Assembly: GCF_030936135.1 (NCBI RefSeq)
Contig: NC_082618.1
Location: forward strand, 6,235,034-6,299,033
DNA: 64,000 bases
Direction of reading: 5' to 3'
Origin: Gavia stellata
Taxonomy: Eukaryota; Chordata; Aves; Gaviiformes; Gaviidae
The notes under the pieces are model-generated. The model was given only the letters and a program-made list of their open reading frames with translations. It was not told the DNA's origin and did not search any database. The stretch's first letter is position 1, and each line of letters begins with the position of its first letter. Position numbers and translations under genes: made by a program. Of this stretch, positions 26,901 to 38,300 are shown piece after piece.

Positions 26901-29900
26901 CTCGCCAATTCCTCCACACACCCATCGCAGGCGATTTCAGCCAGGTGATTGCAGGAGCCGAAAAAAATAGGGTTATGCCGTGGAAACACCCCTTCCCTCA
27001 CCCATCATCTCCCCACACCTCCCAGGATGAGGCCGCGTCCTGCTGCCTACCTCCCTGTTAGAGCCTGGGGGGCTACGGGAGGCGTGGAGCTGGGATGTGC
27101 TGGTGCAACATCGGGGATGCTCTGCAGGGACCCGGCTGGGTTGGTTTTTCCTTTCCTCCTCTTTTTAGGATGCAGAGAGGCTGGGCGAGGAGGGACCTCA
27201 GCAGCATGGTGGGGTGAATTAAATAGCAGCACTTAAAAAAAAAAACATAATAGCCACGTTTCTAAAAATAGCTGAGCAATCCCCAGCTGGGGGGTTGCTG
27301 CCACCCCATGCTCTGCCTTAGTTTCCCCCAGCGATGCAGCAGGGCTGAGCCCAGGGTGCGGCATTGTGCACGCACAGACGCATGCACACACAAAAGGACG
27401 GTTCTGGCCGAGGGTATCAAGGCACCTAACACCTCTCAAAATCCCCAGGGCCAAACCCTGTGACTGATGCTTGCCAAAATCATCGCTCAGAGGATTTCCA
27501 TCGTGCCACCGATAGCATCCCTCGTCCTTCTCTCTTTCCTTGACAACACTGAGAGGACAAAAGGGGTAGAAGAAAAGGCAATTACCCGGTGGGGTGTCAA
27601 ACTTCACACCTGTGTCCCAGCACAAGCATCCTGCTAGGATTTAAGATATCGGGGTTGGGGAGAGATGGAGTGGGCCCTGGGGTCACGCAAGGGCACTGAA
27701 GGCAAAACTTGTGCCAGGTTTAACCCCGCTCAGAGGCCGGATCGTGTCCTCTCACCTGCCTGCCAGGGTGAGGAAAGATCCTATTGCCCCTTCTCTGCTC
27801 CTGGCTGGAGCTAAGGATGCTCAGCTGCTCTGACCCCATCGGCATGGCCGGGATGGGGGCTGTTAAATGCCGGGTGTACATTCTCGGTTCAGGCGTTAAA
27901 TGAGCAAACGCTGAGCGTACGCTCCTGGTTCGGCAGCGAGTTATTGCACATCTCCACCTGCTGGTCTGAAAATCATGGAGCTGGGAGATGCTCCGAGCCA
28001 AAACAGGGATGGGGGGTGGTCTGTATCCCCCCCCAATGGGGTTGGGGTGTGCTGGCTGAAGCCCCCCACCAGGGATGGAGCCACGGGCCACAGCATTGTC
28101 CTTCACCCCCAGCCTCACACCTGGGAATTGCCCATGGTGGGAATAACCAGTGGGAGATATGGGGAGAGCGGCATGGCCCCATCCCCACCAGCAGCAGGAC
28201 GTAGGTGCCGGGGCTGTAGGATGCAGCGCAGGACCCCAAGCCTGCCTTGAATGCCAAGACAGATAACCCCAGGACCCCTGGACCACTGCCTCTGGGTGAG
28301 TGCTGCCTCCAGGAGAGGGGAAACTGAGGCACACTGCAGGGACAAGGCTCAGCAGGCAGCAGAGAGAAGACACACAGTCCAGGCTCAACCCCATGGACAG
28401 CACAAGTTATTTTGCAAACTGGTGAGTAAATCCCCCCCCCCGCCCTGTGCCACATCCCAAAAGGGCCGTTACAGCTTCACAGCACAACTGTGCCGAGCAC
28501 ACACCACTGGCACCCTGTACCGCAGCCTCGGGGTCCGCCTGTCCCTTCCACAGCCCTGGGGCCACCCCGGTGCCATCCCACCCCAGAGGTGCCAAAAAAT
28601 CCCTTTCTGGAAGCAGCTGATCTGGGGCCAGCAGTCAAGCGGCTGCCAGGGCTCCCAGTGCTGGCAGGGGAGCTCAGCAGGGGCGAGGCTGGTGCTGAGG
28701 GTTGTTCTTAAATAAAAAACACGGGAAAAGGGAATAAAAAATCCTGGCCAGGAGAGCAGGGCACTGCTTCACCGCTGGCTCACCCCTGCCACCAGCCCGA
28801 GCGATTTATAAGAAAGGCTGGGAGAATTAGGAGCTCTCAGCTTCTTTTTCTAGCTCCCTCCGAGACCTTTATTTGTCCAGGAAAGGCAGCAAGGGCAGCT
28901 GCACATCCTGAAAAGAGCCTAAAAACTCCTGGCAGAGGCTTCTCTCCCCGCCGGCACAGGCAATCTCCCGCAGCAGTGTGGTGAGCCCCAGCCCCGCATC
29001 CGGCACAGGCCACCCTCGCCTGCTTCACGCTGGCATCACTGCCATGGGGACCTCCCACCCATGGCATCCCCCAGCCCAGGGGCCGGATCCTGCCCTGGGA
29101 TAAACCAGAGGCCTGACCCACAGGGCTGTTCGTGTCCCAGCATCAACAGGGGGGCTTGGAAATGCCCAGGAGGGGATGCGGAACAGGGGGCCGCATCCAG
29201 CCCCTGCACCGGAGGCGATTCCTCATGGATCGCTCCCACAGGGATATTTCCCGTTGCCTGCCAGCAAAGCCGACAGCCACCTTCAGCAGCGCATCCGCCG
29301 TGGGGAAGTGCAGATCCAGACGGCTGAATCTCATCCAGGCAAATCGAGGAGTGGAAGGAGATCGCGCTTCCCTGCCGGCTGCCAGACCCCTGCCTGCAAA
29401 CCCCCGGACCTGGTGGTCCCAAAGAGGAGAGCTCTGCCCAGCAAACCCTGCTCGGGCAACACCCCAGGAAACAGCCAGTCTTGGGGTACAGGAGGTACAT
29501 CTGCCACCCCAAAGGATGCTACGTAAAGTTGCGGTGCTCGCCAGCCTGGAGCATCTCTGCTCCTGCTCCTCCATGGGAGTCAGAGTGTTTTAGGGGGGGA
29601 ACCCCCTGCCAGCTCCCCGCAATGCTCCCCAACATCTCCCCTCCTCCTTGTTTCACCACTGTGGGTGAGCAGCTCCCCAGGCTTCTCAAAGAACCTCAGG
29701 GGGGCTGCAGATGCCCGAGAAAGCCCTGCTTGAGCCCCAAAAGTGCCTTGGCCAGGGGCTGCCTGTGCAAAATGGAGCTGGGCACAGTCCATAGACCCCT
29801 CCAGCTCCTCGGGGGTCTTGTTTGAGCTGGGCAGCACAGCCCCCGGGACATGCCGAGCCCGCGGCCGGGCTGGCAGGAGGGGTCTGGGTGGCTCCCCCCA

Positions 29901-30925
29901 AACTGCAAGCAGCCCCCCGCTTGCCGCTTAGCCAAGCCAGCTGCCGGGGAAAGCGGCTTTGACTGGGGCATCTGTGGGGCTTGGTTTTACACAGAAACCA
30001 TCTGAAAAAACCATCCACGGAAACCAGCCCCGTGTCACACAGGGTACGTGACCCTGCTTCAGCCTTGCTCCCCAAAAAAAGCCCCCAGCAGCAGGTGCCG
30101 ACATCCCCAGGGCTGTCACCAGGCCAGGCCAGGATGTCACCGCAGCTCGGCCATGGCACGGCACTGATTTGGATGCAACTCAGGGCAAGCGAGTGCAGGC
30201 AGCGGGGGCCCCCCCTGCCCAGGCCGCAGGCAGGGGCAGCACCACCAGGCCCAAAACCCCTGCCCCAAACCCCATGGGGGGGGATTAGTAAGAAGCAGAG
30301 GGATGGCAGGGTCTGCACCCCCATCCCCACATCCCAAAATGATGCCACCTCGGCAGCGCTTGCCCTGTAACTCAGCGCAGGCTGGGAAAGTGCCTGGGTG
30401 CCTGTCTGGGGGATAAGCAAGTGGATAATAGCGGATAAAGCCCCTGATCCTCCTGCTAAAGCAGCTCTGCATTAAGGAGACAAGGGGCAGGGGGGGCTCG
30501 GGGTGGGGGGACCAAAGTCCCCTCGCCCCATGTCCTCCCCTGCCACCCAGCTCCCTGCCCGGGGAAACAGCCCGCTGCAAGCGCTCGCAAGCACAAGCTG
30601 TCATTTTATTAAGCCAGGAATAAACTCTAATCTTTACCCATTTCGCTGGGGGGGGGCACAGAGGACCAGGGGAGGTGGCGGCTGCGGGAGGTGGGGGTCC
30701 CAGCTGGGCACAGAGGGGCAGGGGCTGCCCCTGGGGGGGGGGGGGCAGATGGGGCTGGAGGGGGGAGATGGGTGCAACCCCCCCCCCCGTATTGCAGGCA
30801 CACACATAACATCTATATTCCGCCCCCCCCGCCCGGTGCCGGCAGCACTTACCGGGGAGCAGCAGGGAGCAGAGGCAGCAGAGCAGAGCGCCCGGCCCGG
30901 GGTGCATCTTCTCCGGAGAGGCCAT
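4938..30925 (-). CDS. TMEM132E: TMEM132E, single-pass transmembrane protein 132E
   Basis: The coding exons on the minus strand, in transcript order, are 30853-30925, 17038-17935, 15931-16071, 12030-12222, 11634-11777, 7604-7809, 6745-7024, 6470-6661 and 4938-5966. All junctions are GT/AG and the phases join cleanly to 3156 nt, or 1051 residues. From memory, the protein follows human TMEM132E closely, from a signal peptide (about 1-25) through a long extracellular part to the C-terminal end NYIRRIKEIA. Family knowledge describes the ectodomain as a cohesin-like domain plus tandem bacterial-Ig-like domains. N-glycosylation sequons include NGS, NVT, NST and NFT. One membrane helix lies at about 873-898, followed by a 153-residue cytoplasmic tail. 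The first ATG has G at -3 and G at +4. A second in-frame Met is at residue 7. Family members are neural and sensory adhesion-type proteins, and human TMEM132E is linked to recessive deafness (DFNB99). I see no breaks. Confidence 0.97.
5967..6469 (-). other. TMEM132E: TMEM132E intron 8
   Basis: A 503-bp intron with a GTGAGG donor. It contains a short, degenerate CCAT/CCTT run at about 6028-6115 and nothing else that I recognise. Confidence 0.9.
6470..6661 (-). CDS. TMEM132E: TMEM132E coding exon 8
   Basis: Exactly 64 codons, phase 0 at both ends, residues 646-709, starting VVSPLMEAVL and ending TLSFFKQ. It matches the distal ectodomain of human TMEM132E. Confidence 0.97.
6745..7024 (-). CDS. 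TMEM132E: TMEM132E coding exon 7
   Basis: 280 nt, residues 552-645, entered in phase 2 (AG from exon 6 plus G makes Arg). It starts with an acidic stretch (DSEHEEDEEER), followed by the family-typical run around LQYQHATLQVFTQFHTT. The intron after it is only 83 bp (6662-6744). Confidence 0.97.
7025..7603 (-). other. TMEM132E: TMEM132E intron 6
   Basis: A 579-bp intron. I see no repeat, RNA gene or second exon in it. Confidence 0.9.
7604..7809 (-). CDS. TMEM132E: TMEM132E coding exon 6
   Basis: 206 nt, residues 484-552, starting VSSSCDYVFVSGKES and ending ILPDR plus a split Arg codon. This is one of the most conserved parts of the family and lies in the Ig-like region. Confidence 0.97.
7810..11633 (-). 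other. TMEM132E: TMEM132E intron 5, with AT-rich blocks
   Basis: 3.8 kb with no coding signal. Three AT-rich stretches stand out from the GC-rich background: 8340-8470 (with an octamer ATGCAAAT at 8373-8380), 9180-9300 and 10120-10570. A fourth at 11230-11350 is similar. GGAT-type simple sequence lies at about 10870-10980. The AT-rich stretches could be conserved regulatory DNA, but this is inferred from composition only. Confidence 0.6.
11634..11777 (-). CDS. TMEM132E: TMEM132E coding exon 5
   Basis: 144 nt, 48 codons, phase 0 at both ends, residues 436-483: DTEIINTAILTGRTVAI through NNEDIIK. Nearly the same as the human exon as I recall it. Confidence 0.97.
12030..12222 (-). CDS. TMEM132E: TMEM132E coding exon 4
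   Basis: 193 nt, residues 371-435, containing the LDFEMENFTSQSV motif with an NFT sequon and ending IRAIVPLAM. Intron 4 between this exon and exon 5 is 252 bp. Confidence 0.97.
12223..15930 (-). other. TMEM132E: TMEM132E intron 3
   Basis: 3.7 kb without a recognisable gene. One AT-rich, non-repetitive block at about 14205-14310 looks like conserved noncoding DNA. The rest is GC-rich and featureless to me. Confidence 0.6.
15931..16071 (-). CDS. TMEM132E: TMEM132E coding exon 3
   Basis: 141 nt, residues 324-370, starting VKAKKGVNLLSTKSRSGQW. The exon is entered with a split Arg codon (AG plus G) and left with another (AG plus G), which fixes both boundaries. Confidence 0.96.
16072..17037 (-). 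other. TMEM132E: TMEM132E intron 2
   Basis: 966 bp. I see no repeat, RNA gene or additional exon. Confidence 0.85.
17038..17935 (-). CDS. TMEM132E: TMEM132E coding exon 2
   Basis: 898 nt, residues 25-324, the largest ectodomain exon. After a Pro/Ala-rich stretch it carries the N-terminal domain (SYRLSNTRLAFFLKE through YVAGRDWDDFDVTDR) with NGS and NVT sequons, a low-conservation loop around RRGAGGARTEG, and PLKPGEVLSILLYL before the exon end. The acceptor CAG is at 17936-17938 on the minus strand. Confidence 0.97.
19326..19371. repeat. Two-copy 19-bp tandem duplication
   Basis: A GGAGTGTGCTGGGACCCC-type unit occurs twice in tandem with one substitution. Intronic and without further context. 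Confidence 0.7.
21201..21312. repeat. 12-bp minisatellite, GATGGAAGGAAG x 9
   Basis: About 9.3 almost perfect copies of GATGGAAGGAAG, within a purine-rich GGAA/GGAT region at about 20985-21365. One strand is purely purine plus T, so the other is C/T/A-rich. Read directly. Confidence 0.95.
22752..22793. repeat. Two-copy tandem duplication (CACGCACAGTGG unit)
   Basis: Two adjacent copies of a unit of about 19 bp containing CCACGCACAGTGGCCAC. Intronic, with no function inferred. Confidence 0.7.
23688..23735. repeat. Three-copy CCCACATCTGGAACT repeat
   Basis: Three near-copies of a unit of about 15 bp in TMEM132E intron 1. Confidence 0.7.
30853..30925 (-). CDS. TMEM132E: TMEM132E coding exon 1 (signal peptide)
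   Basis: 73 nt, from ATG (30925-30923) to the GTAAGT donor (30847-30852), encoding a Met-Ala start and a hydrophobic core around ALLCCLCSLLLP. It ends in phase 1, and the split codon becomes Ala with exon 2. The next in-frame ATG, six codons later, is a weaker alternative start. Confidence 0.93.
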
Positions 30926-30989
30926 TGCAAGGTGGGGGGCAGCCAGAAAGCCGGGGGGGGCCGGGCGGACCCCGAGCAACCCCCGCGGC

Positions 30990-31012
30990 AAAAAAAAAAA
31001 AAAAAAAAAAAA
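30990..31012. repeat. Poly(A) tract, 23 bp
   Basis: An uninterrupted A23 on the plus strand, about 65 bp upstream of the TMEM132E start codon, so probably U23 in its 5' UTR if transcribed. Confidence 0.9.
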
Positions 31013-31099
31013 GGAATCCAAACCAAGCACCAAAAAAATCGCAGAAATCCCCTAAATCCAACCACGTGCGAGCCGGGAGCAGCAGCCAGCGGCGGAATT

Positions 31100-31123
31100 G
31101 GGGGGGGGGGGGGGGGGGGGGGG
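31100..31123. repeat. Poly(G) tract, 24 bp
   Basis: An uninterrupted G24 on the plus strand (C24 on the TMEM132E sense strand). Runs of this length are prone to sequencing error and can form quadruplexes. Confidence 0.9.
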
Positions 31124-32060
31124 CCGGCTCAGGTTAGGGGGGGCTCGGCTTTGCCCCCCCCAGCTCAGCGAGCAGAGCACCCCATCTCCGGCCCCCCACC
31201 CCTCCCCACCCCGCACCCCAAACCTGCCGCAACCCCCCCAGTGCCTGCAGGGCGACCGGGGGAGCGCCCAACCGGCGGGGGCGGGTCCCCCTCCTCCTCT
31301 TCCTCCTCAGGAGCGGGGGGGGGGGGGAGAAGAGCACGTGTAACCCCCTCCCGGAAAAAAGAAAAAAAGAAAGAGAGAAAAGAAAAGATGTGCTGATGAA
31401 GGATGATGCTGCAGGGCTAGCAGGTCGCCAGCCCCCCCATGCACAAGAATAAAAACAAGATTTCCAGGCGCGGTTCTTCAAAAAAGCTGAATTAAAGCGC
31501 TCCCCCCAGGAAAAAACCCAACGGGAACAAGAAACCACAACCCGAAGCAGGCGGGTGAATAATTAATCCCAGGCAGATGCGATTAATCAGCGGCAGGAGC
31601 AGCTCGGCGGCGGAGTCCCCGCATCCGAAGGCAAAGTTTGGGGGGAGCGGGGCCGGGGAGCGGCCGCCCCACAGCCCGAGGGGGGGTCGGGGCTCACCCG
31701 CTGCCCCCCGGCGGGGGCTGGAAGCGGGGGCACCCGGCCATGAGCATGCAAAGGAGGGGGGTCCCCGCTTCCTCTGCCCCCCCCCCCCCGATTAAAGAGA
31801 GGGGGTGCACCCCCTCCTGCTCGCAAATAAAATTAAAGAAGGGGTGCGGGAGCCTTGGGGAAAGCGGCAAGTTTGGGGGGTTCTGCCCCTTGCCCCCCCT
31901 CTGCCCCCCCCCTCCTGCCGCCGGCGCCGGCCGTGCCGTGCCGTGCCGTGCCCGCCGGGGGGGCCCCGCCGCTGGGCGCTCCCGTGGCCGCTCGCCCGGC
32001 CGGAGCCGCATCGGGCTCCGGTGGGTGCCAGCGCGGGGAGGGCGGCAGGGGGAGGCGCCT

Positions 32061-32091
<31 letters not shown>

Positions 32092-32300
32092 CTTCGGGCG
32101 AGGAGGTGGAAGCCGAGCGGAGCCCCGCTCCCCGCCGGTGCAGTGCGATGCGATGCCAGGCGATGCAATGCAATGCAGCCCCCACCCCCCCGCTTCCTGA
32201 CACCCCCCCCAGGAGGTTTCCTCCGACCCCCCCCATCCCAGCACCCCGGGGTGCTGCACGGGGGGGCTGCACGGTCGGCCCTGCCCTCCCCTGCGTGCCA

Positions 32301-35300
32301 TGCACCGCCACCGCTGAAATGCAAGGGGATAATAATAAAAAATGGGGTTTGGGGACCCCCCCGGGGGGGGGAGCATAGATGCACGAAGCACCGAGGGGCA
32401 CATGCCTCGTCACCCCCGGGGTGGAGACAGCCAGCTGGGTTTGGTTGCTTCTCTCCACCCTGGGGGGGTTTGGGCCCCTTCTTCATCCCTGCTGTGGCCA
32501 GCGTGTCCCCTGCCTCTTGGCCCACTCTGCCAGTGTCACCCAGGGGGGATCAGCCTTGTCACCCCACTCCCTGTGGCACTGTGCACGCAGGCAGGGCCCG
32601 GCTGCAGCCCCTGCACACGGCCAGGGGTGGCTGGAGACCCCCTGTGCCCCCCTGGGGATGGGGGATCAACCACCACCTCACCCCAGTCCCTCGTGGGCAC
32701 ACACCCAGGGACCCCCTCCGCAGGGCCCGGAGAAGCTCACAGCATGGCTGGAGAAGGATTCCCCTTGTCCTAGCTTGCCGCTGCTGGCACAGAGTCACGG
32801 GAGAGATGGGTTTTCGGGGAGTGTTGCTGCCTTCGCACCCTGGCAATGCCACACTCCCCCCAACTGCATGGTGCCCAGGGCGGATGCCCGCGTTTGGGGA
32901 CCGAGTCCCCATCGCAGCCATTCCCTACGTGGTTCACGTGTCCCCTCCCCGTGTGCACACACCACAAGCGGTGCAGCCACCCCAGCCTGAGGGTGGGTTT
33001 TCCTGCCTCCACCGGCCCGTGAGCATCCCAGGTGCCTTCACCATCCCTGCTCTGCTGCAATATATTTCCCCATCTCCCTTCACAAGGAAATATGGCCAGC
33101 GTGTTCCTCCTGGCAGCCTCATTTACAGTGGAAGTGCATAAGACATCTCCATTAATGCCAAAATAATTCACGGCAATTAATGGGATTGACCTTGAGCAGT
33201 GACAGAAGCTGAAGATGCCCCCAAGAAGCAGCAGCCCGGCAGCACTGAGGGGGAAGGACAGTCCCTGGGCTGAGCCCCCATGCACCCCCAGCACCTTTGG
33301 GTGCTGCTGGGACAGCTGGGGGCTGGCAGAGGGACCAGTGTGAAGAAGAGGAGGGAGATGGGGTCTGCTCCAAAACCCACCACCCAGAGCCCTGCGGGAA
33401 GGGCAGAGCATCACTTTTGGTGACCAAAAAAGGCCCGGCTGCTGCGGCGAGCGGCCCCATGCCACCACCCAGGCAACCGCTGCTTGTTTTCATAAAAATC
33501 CCATGATTTATAAGCCAATCTCCCGATTGCTTTGGGGAGGGGAGGGCTGACTCACGGGCCTGAATCCCCAGGGATGGCTAAGCAGCAGACAGAGCGAAGC
33601 AGTGGCCCAGCCATGATTCATCCCTCCCCAGCCTGCCTGGAGGGCGACGGGGCAGAGCCTCAGTTTCCCCACTCCGAAACGGACCCCAAGTTCAGGGAAT
33701 TGGGGACGGTGATGGGACCACGCTGCATCCTGCCCCATCACAGGAGCCTTTTCCTGCTGATGGATGAGTGCTTTGAAAGCAGGGTGTTTGGGTGCCATCC
33801 CTCCCGCCTTCCCGCAGCGCCTCTGGCAGGTTCTTGGCACTGCCGCTGGGATGTTTTTCAACTGCTACAGAAATAAGTGTTTTTACCCCGGTTGGATTTT
33901 ATTTATGGCTCTGGCTGTGGCAGGCGGAGGGCCAGGGTGGGCAAGAGCGGGTGGCTGTGATCTCTCTTTCCTGAGTGAGGACTGAAGCCAGCGTGCTGGT
34001 GGGGTTGCCGCTTGTACTGGGGAGATGCCAGAGATAAATCCTCTTATTTTAGCAAGAACCAAGGCAGAGAAGGTCAAAATGCCACACCAGAGCTGATTTC
34101 CATCTGTCTTCATGGGGACCCACCTGAGCATCTCCTGCTTTTTTGGACATACGATGCACTGGAAAGCCCAAGGATGGATTTCCCAAGGAGTTACCCCAAA
34201 AAACATTGAGGGATGTTCAGGCAGGGCTGAGTCTGGCTCCCCACATTGCCCCCAGAGAGCTTGGGGACACCGACTGGCACCGGTGACCTCCCACCACGCG
34301 TCCCGCTCACCCCAGTGGCATTGGCTGCACTCCCAATGGCATCGCATCCCAACTGACTGCAACAGCCCCTTGAGCCCCTGAGCGGAGAAGGACTTTGGGG
34401 CGCAAACCCTACGGGCTGGAGGCACTTTGGAGCCACTGACATCTGTGTGGATAAATCCTGGCTGTGGGAGCAAACCACAAGCAAGAGCGTTTGTGCCAGG
34501 TCGGGCAGAAAGCATCCGCAGTGCCGGGACAGCCCGGTCTCTCCCCGGTAATCCCTGACCTGCGTTTCACCTGCCTGTAATCCCGGAGCAGCACTAATCG
34601 CTGGGATAACAGTGCCCGGGAAGTGCTAATCGCCCAATCCGGCCCTAATCCCTGTGGGAGCCGCTGCGAAGGTGTCGCGGCGGAGCGGTGACACGGAGAG
34701 AGGCGGGCAGCGGGTGCAGGGGCTGCTGCGAAGGGCCCCCCAGGTGATGGGTTGCATGGTCCGGGGGGGAACCCCTCTTCCCATTCGCATGGGCAAACTG
34801 GGGCACAAACAGGAATGATGCCCCCCAAGGCACATCCAAGGGTTCCAGGGTTCCCTGGCCCCACTGGTAATGCAAGGATGGAGCCGTGAAAGGCAGCGGG
34901 GAGGGCTCATGGGGTGCAACACCCCCCCCAGACATGGCAGCGTGGGGAAACGCAAGCAAACCCCATCTTTTTGGGGGGGCTTTAAACAAAAAGCCAAGAG
35001 CCAGGGCTGGGGATTTGCACCTGGGGGGACACCCTGGGCTGTTATTTTTCACGCCGTGACCCCCAGGACCCTCCAAAGAGAAAAATCACCTATCAACCAG
35101 AATAAATTTTTTTTAAAAAAGCCCTGGGAACACCTCAGGACAGTGAAATCCTCAGCCCAAGCCTCTAGTTTTCCCATTATTTTCCACTAAAGATTAATGC
35201 AGGCGGGGAATTTCCTTGCCCGCAAGAAGTTCTCTCCGATGGCAGCTGCCTTGTTAGCAGCCGGAGCACTCGCACTCTGGCCCAACAGCTAATTCTGCGC

Positions 35301-38300
35301 GGGAGTTGAATGGCTGATCCTGCAACATGATTAAAAATATATATTAATTCCCTCCCCTTCAAAGCAGCGCCCGAAATACATTTATATCATCCGCCTTTCC
35401 TTATATAGTTCTGATAATGACATAAATATAGAAATCCCGTAATTGCCATAAATTAATTTTATATTATTATTTCTAAAGCAAGGGAAAAAAAAGCCTTTTA
35501 TTGTAATTAATTGTCCAGCTGGTTTCCTCACGGCGTTCATGGCTCGTTATGTGGGTCCATGGCTCTGTCCTGCTCTTTCCCCTTGTCTCTGCTCACTTGG
35601 GGACTGTCCCCATCACAGTTTCAGGGCCACCCCATGGGTCTTCTTCCTCCCAGTGTGATGCTGGCAGAGGAAAATGGGTGGGAGAAGTAAGAAATGGGCT
35701 GAGATATTTCACGACCAAGATGCTGCAGGTCCTGAGCACACCCCACGGTACCCGCAGCCAGCAAATTGTTTTGACTTTCGGGTGCCCCAAACAGTGTTAC
35801 GGCACATTAGATATTGAATGCAATATTTATAATATTAAAATGAATATTTTAATAGCATATAAAAGTAACGGAAGGGCAAATCAAAGCAGTAGCACCAAGC
35901 CCTTTCCTTCTTGCGAGATAAAAATGTTTCATTTCAGTTTTACTGTTTGGATTCGTCTTTGCCTCAACTTTTACGTTCTATTAAAATATTAATTTCGGGC
36001 TATATCATAGGCCTTTAATATTTTATCTGATATAACAAGTCAACATTATCAAAGTTGTTGGGGCTCTGCATAGGGGAATGGGGGGAACGAAATGGCCCTG
36101 TGAGTAGGAAACCCTGCGGGTTCAGCGGTTCAGAGGGGAACATCTCAACAGACCAGCAGTGATTTTTTTTTCCCCTTTCCTTCCAGAAATTTTTACCCCA
36201 TGGGGAAATTTCCCCATTTCCATTTTTTTCTGTATTTCTGAGGAAAAAAGAGGCAAATGCCAAAGCCTGGGTTTCCCTCGCAGGGCAGGACCGATGGTGT
36301 AAATCCCCACGGCTGGGTGCCAGGCTGTGCTCCACACGCACGTGAGAGCATCCACCACATGCCAAAACACCCCGTATTAAAACGGAGCATCCCGGCATCC
36401 TCGCAGAAAATTGATGAACACCACGTTTCTCCAGCCCCGGGGATTCAAGGCACCTAATTACAGCAGCTCGTTAGGAGGGGGCGGTTATCTTGGCAGCCAG
36501 GGAGGCCAGCAATAGCTTTCTTTTCTTGCCTTGCTGTTTGCTTTTTTTTTTTTCCCCAAAAAAATAAAATACCCCGTGGAGTTTCGGGGGAGGATTTAGC
36601 CACTTGGATGAGTTCAAAAACAGCTCTTCCGAAATCAGCAGTGGGCTGATGGCAGTGCTAAGGCCACGAGCAGCCGGTGCTGGATGCTGTTAGATGCGGG
36701 GAGCAGCACAGTGAGGACCATCCTGTCATATCGTTGTTATTTTGGAGGGGTTGAGGAGATTTGCAGCACCTAAATCAAATACCAAGCCCTTGAGGTGAGC
36801 GAGGCATCAGCAGATGCCGGGAAACCAAAGGCAACAGGTTGTGTCTTAAGCAAAAGTACGTTTTGCATCCTGACCTCGGGATTTTGGCAACGGCCGAATC
36901 CCGACATGCCGATTGCCAAAGCCCATACGGTGCCTGGGGGTGCAGGGGGGTTGACGGGAAAACTCAGAGCACCAGTGGATTCAATGCCCAGAACACAGAC
37001 CCTATAGCCCCTATGGATATACACCCACTTGGAGCAGGGCACGCGGCAGGCAGGCAGCAGGCTGGCAGGCAGGAGCAGGCAGGGTGAGCCTTGCCCCTGG
37101 CCCTTCTCCCTCCTGCAAGGCTGATGAGCTTGCAGCTGGTTTCTCCTATAAGCCTGAAGGGATGGCCAGGGTCTCGCTGGGGCAAGGAAGGACGTTCATC
37201 ATCTCCAAACAGCTCCGGAGCTGCAACCATTTATTTCTAGACCTTGAGCGGGCTGAAGGGCAGCAAGGAGGCAGGGAGAAGGCAGGGAGAAGGCAGGGAG
37301 GAGGCAGGGTGGGTGTCTGCAAGCCCCTGCTGCAAACGGACCCTGCTCTTGGAGGAGTTACTGCCACCCTCCACGCAGACCTCACCAACACCTATACATA
37401 TATATAAAACATATTAAAAAATGCAAAATCCCTTCTTTTCCTGCCTTGCTCCCCATACTGTGCTCTTTGGGACCTTGCAGGGGTGCAGGAGAGCACGTGG
37501 GGCCGTGTCCCGAGGGCGGTCCCCATCAGCATCCTGTGCTCTCACAGGGAACACTCGCCTTTCCATCCCTGTGTTCCCCCCCTTCCCTGCCTCTCTGGCC
37601 AAGACGGAAAGACAGACAGGGAAAAGCACTTAAGAGGAGGAGAAAAGCCCATTTGCTTTGGTTTCCCAGTCGCCTCCTCGCTTGGCTCAGCTCAGGCAGT
37701 TTGATTTTCTGGAGGCTTTTAGGCTTCCCCCGGTCCCTAATCATATAAGGGGCTGCAGAGGTGGGGTAGGATTCACGGCTGGACAGCCCTTAATGGTGCT
37801 GCGGGGATGAGCTCACCACGGGGCGCAGTCTTCCCACAGATGTGGCATGACCCTGGTGTCCCCTCCATCATGCCATGCTCCTGGACAAGCTCCCTCCGGT
37901 GCATGCGTGCCCGGTGGGGCAGGATCTGAGACACTTTCTCCCCCCACCTCCAGCTCCCCAGCTGGGATGCTCTGGGCTTGAGCCGGTCCTGGGTAATTTG
38001 TGGGCAATGGAGAGGTTGGGCTGGAGTTAGGTTGATTTGCAGGGTGAGAGGTAGGGTACAGGAACATCCTGGGTGGCCCCAAATCAGGCAAGATATGCCA
38101 ATTGACATGTACTGACCTGTGGATCTTCAGTATCCTGCCACTCCGTAGCTCCCTCCCAGGGGGCTTGGCCATCCTCAGGGTGGGTTCAGCTGGGAGTTGC
38201 ATGGAAAGGGCTGTTTGGCCAGGTCCCATGCTCCCAGGATGCTCAGCCCTGTGCCCGCTGCATCCTCCCGCTCACCCCTCACCGGGTCCATCTGTCCCCA

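Larger units (their letters stand above)
17936..30852 (-). other. TMEM132E: TMEM132E intron 1 (12.9 kb)
   Basis: This is the long first intron. It holds a 12-bp minisatellite (21201-21312) inside a broader GGAA/GGAT-rich stretch, short tandem duplications at about 19326-19371, 22752-22793 and 23688-23735, and AT-rich non-repetitive patches at 24195-24260, 24780-24960 and 26130-26290. I found no second gene and no transposable element in it. Confidence 0.7.
30480..32300 (-). promoter_or_regulatory. TMEM132E: CpG-rich 5' region and promoter of TMEM132E
   Basis: The sequence around and upstream of coding exon 1 is extremely GC-rich, with dense CpG, especially 31900-32160 (repeated CCGTG and GCCGG units). 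This is the expected position of a CpG-island promoter. I see no TATA box in a convincing place, so the start site cannot be placed. The region also carries long homopolymers (A at 30990-31012, G at 31100-31123) and a CCT run at about 32059-32092. Confidence 0.65.

Noticed and set aside
31855-33141. A 428-codon open frame on the plus strand upstream of TMEM132E
   Set aside because: It lies in CpG-rich, homopolymer-rich DNA where several frames on both strands are open at once. It is Pro/Gly/Arg-rich and has no recognisable domain or splice context.
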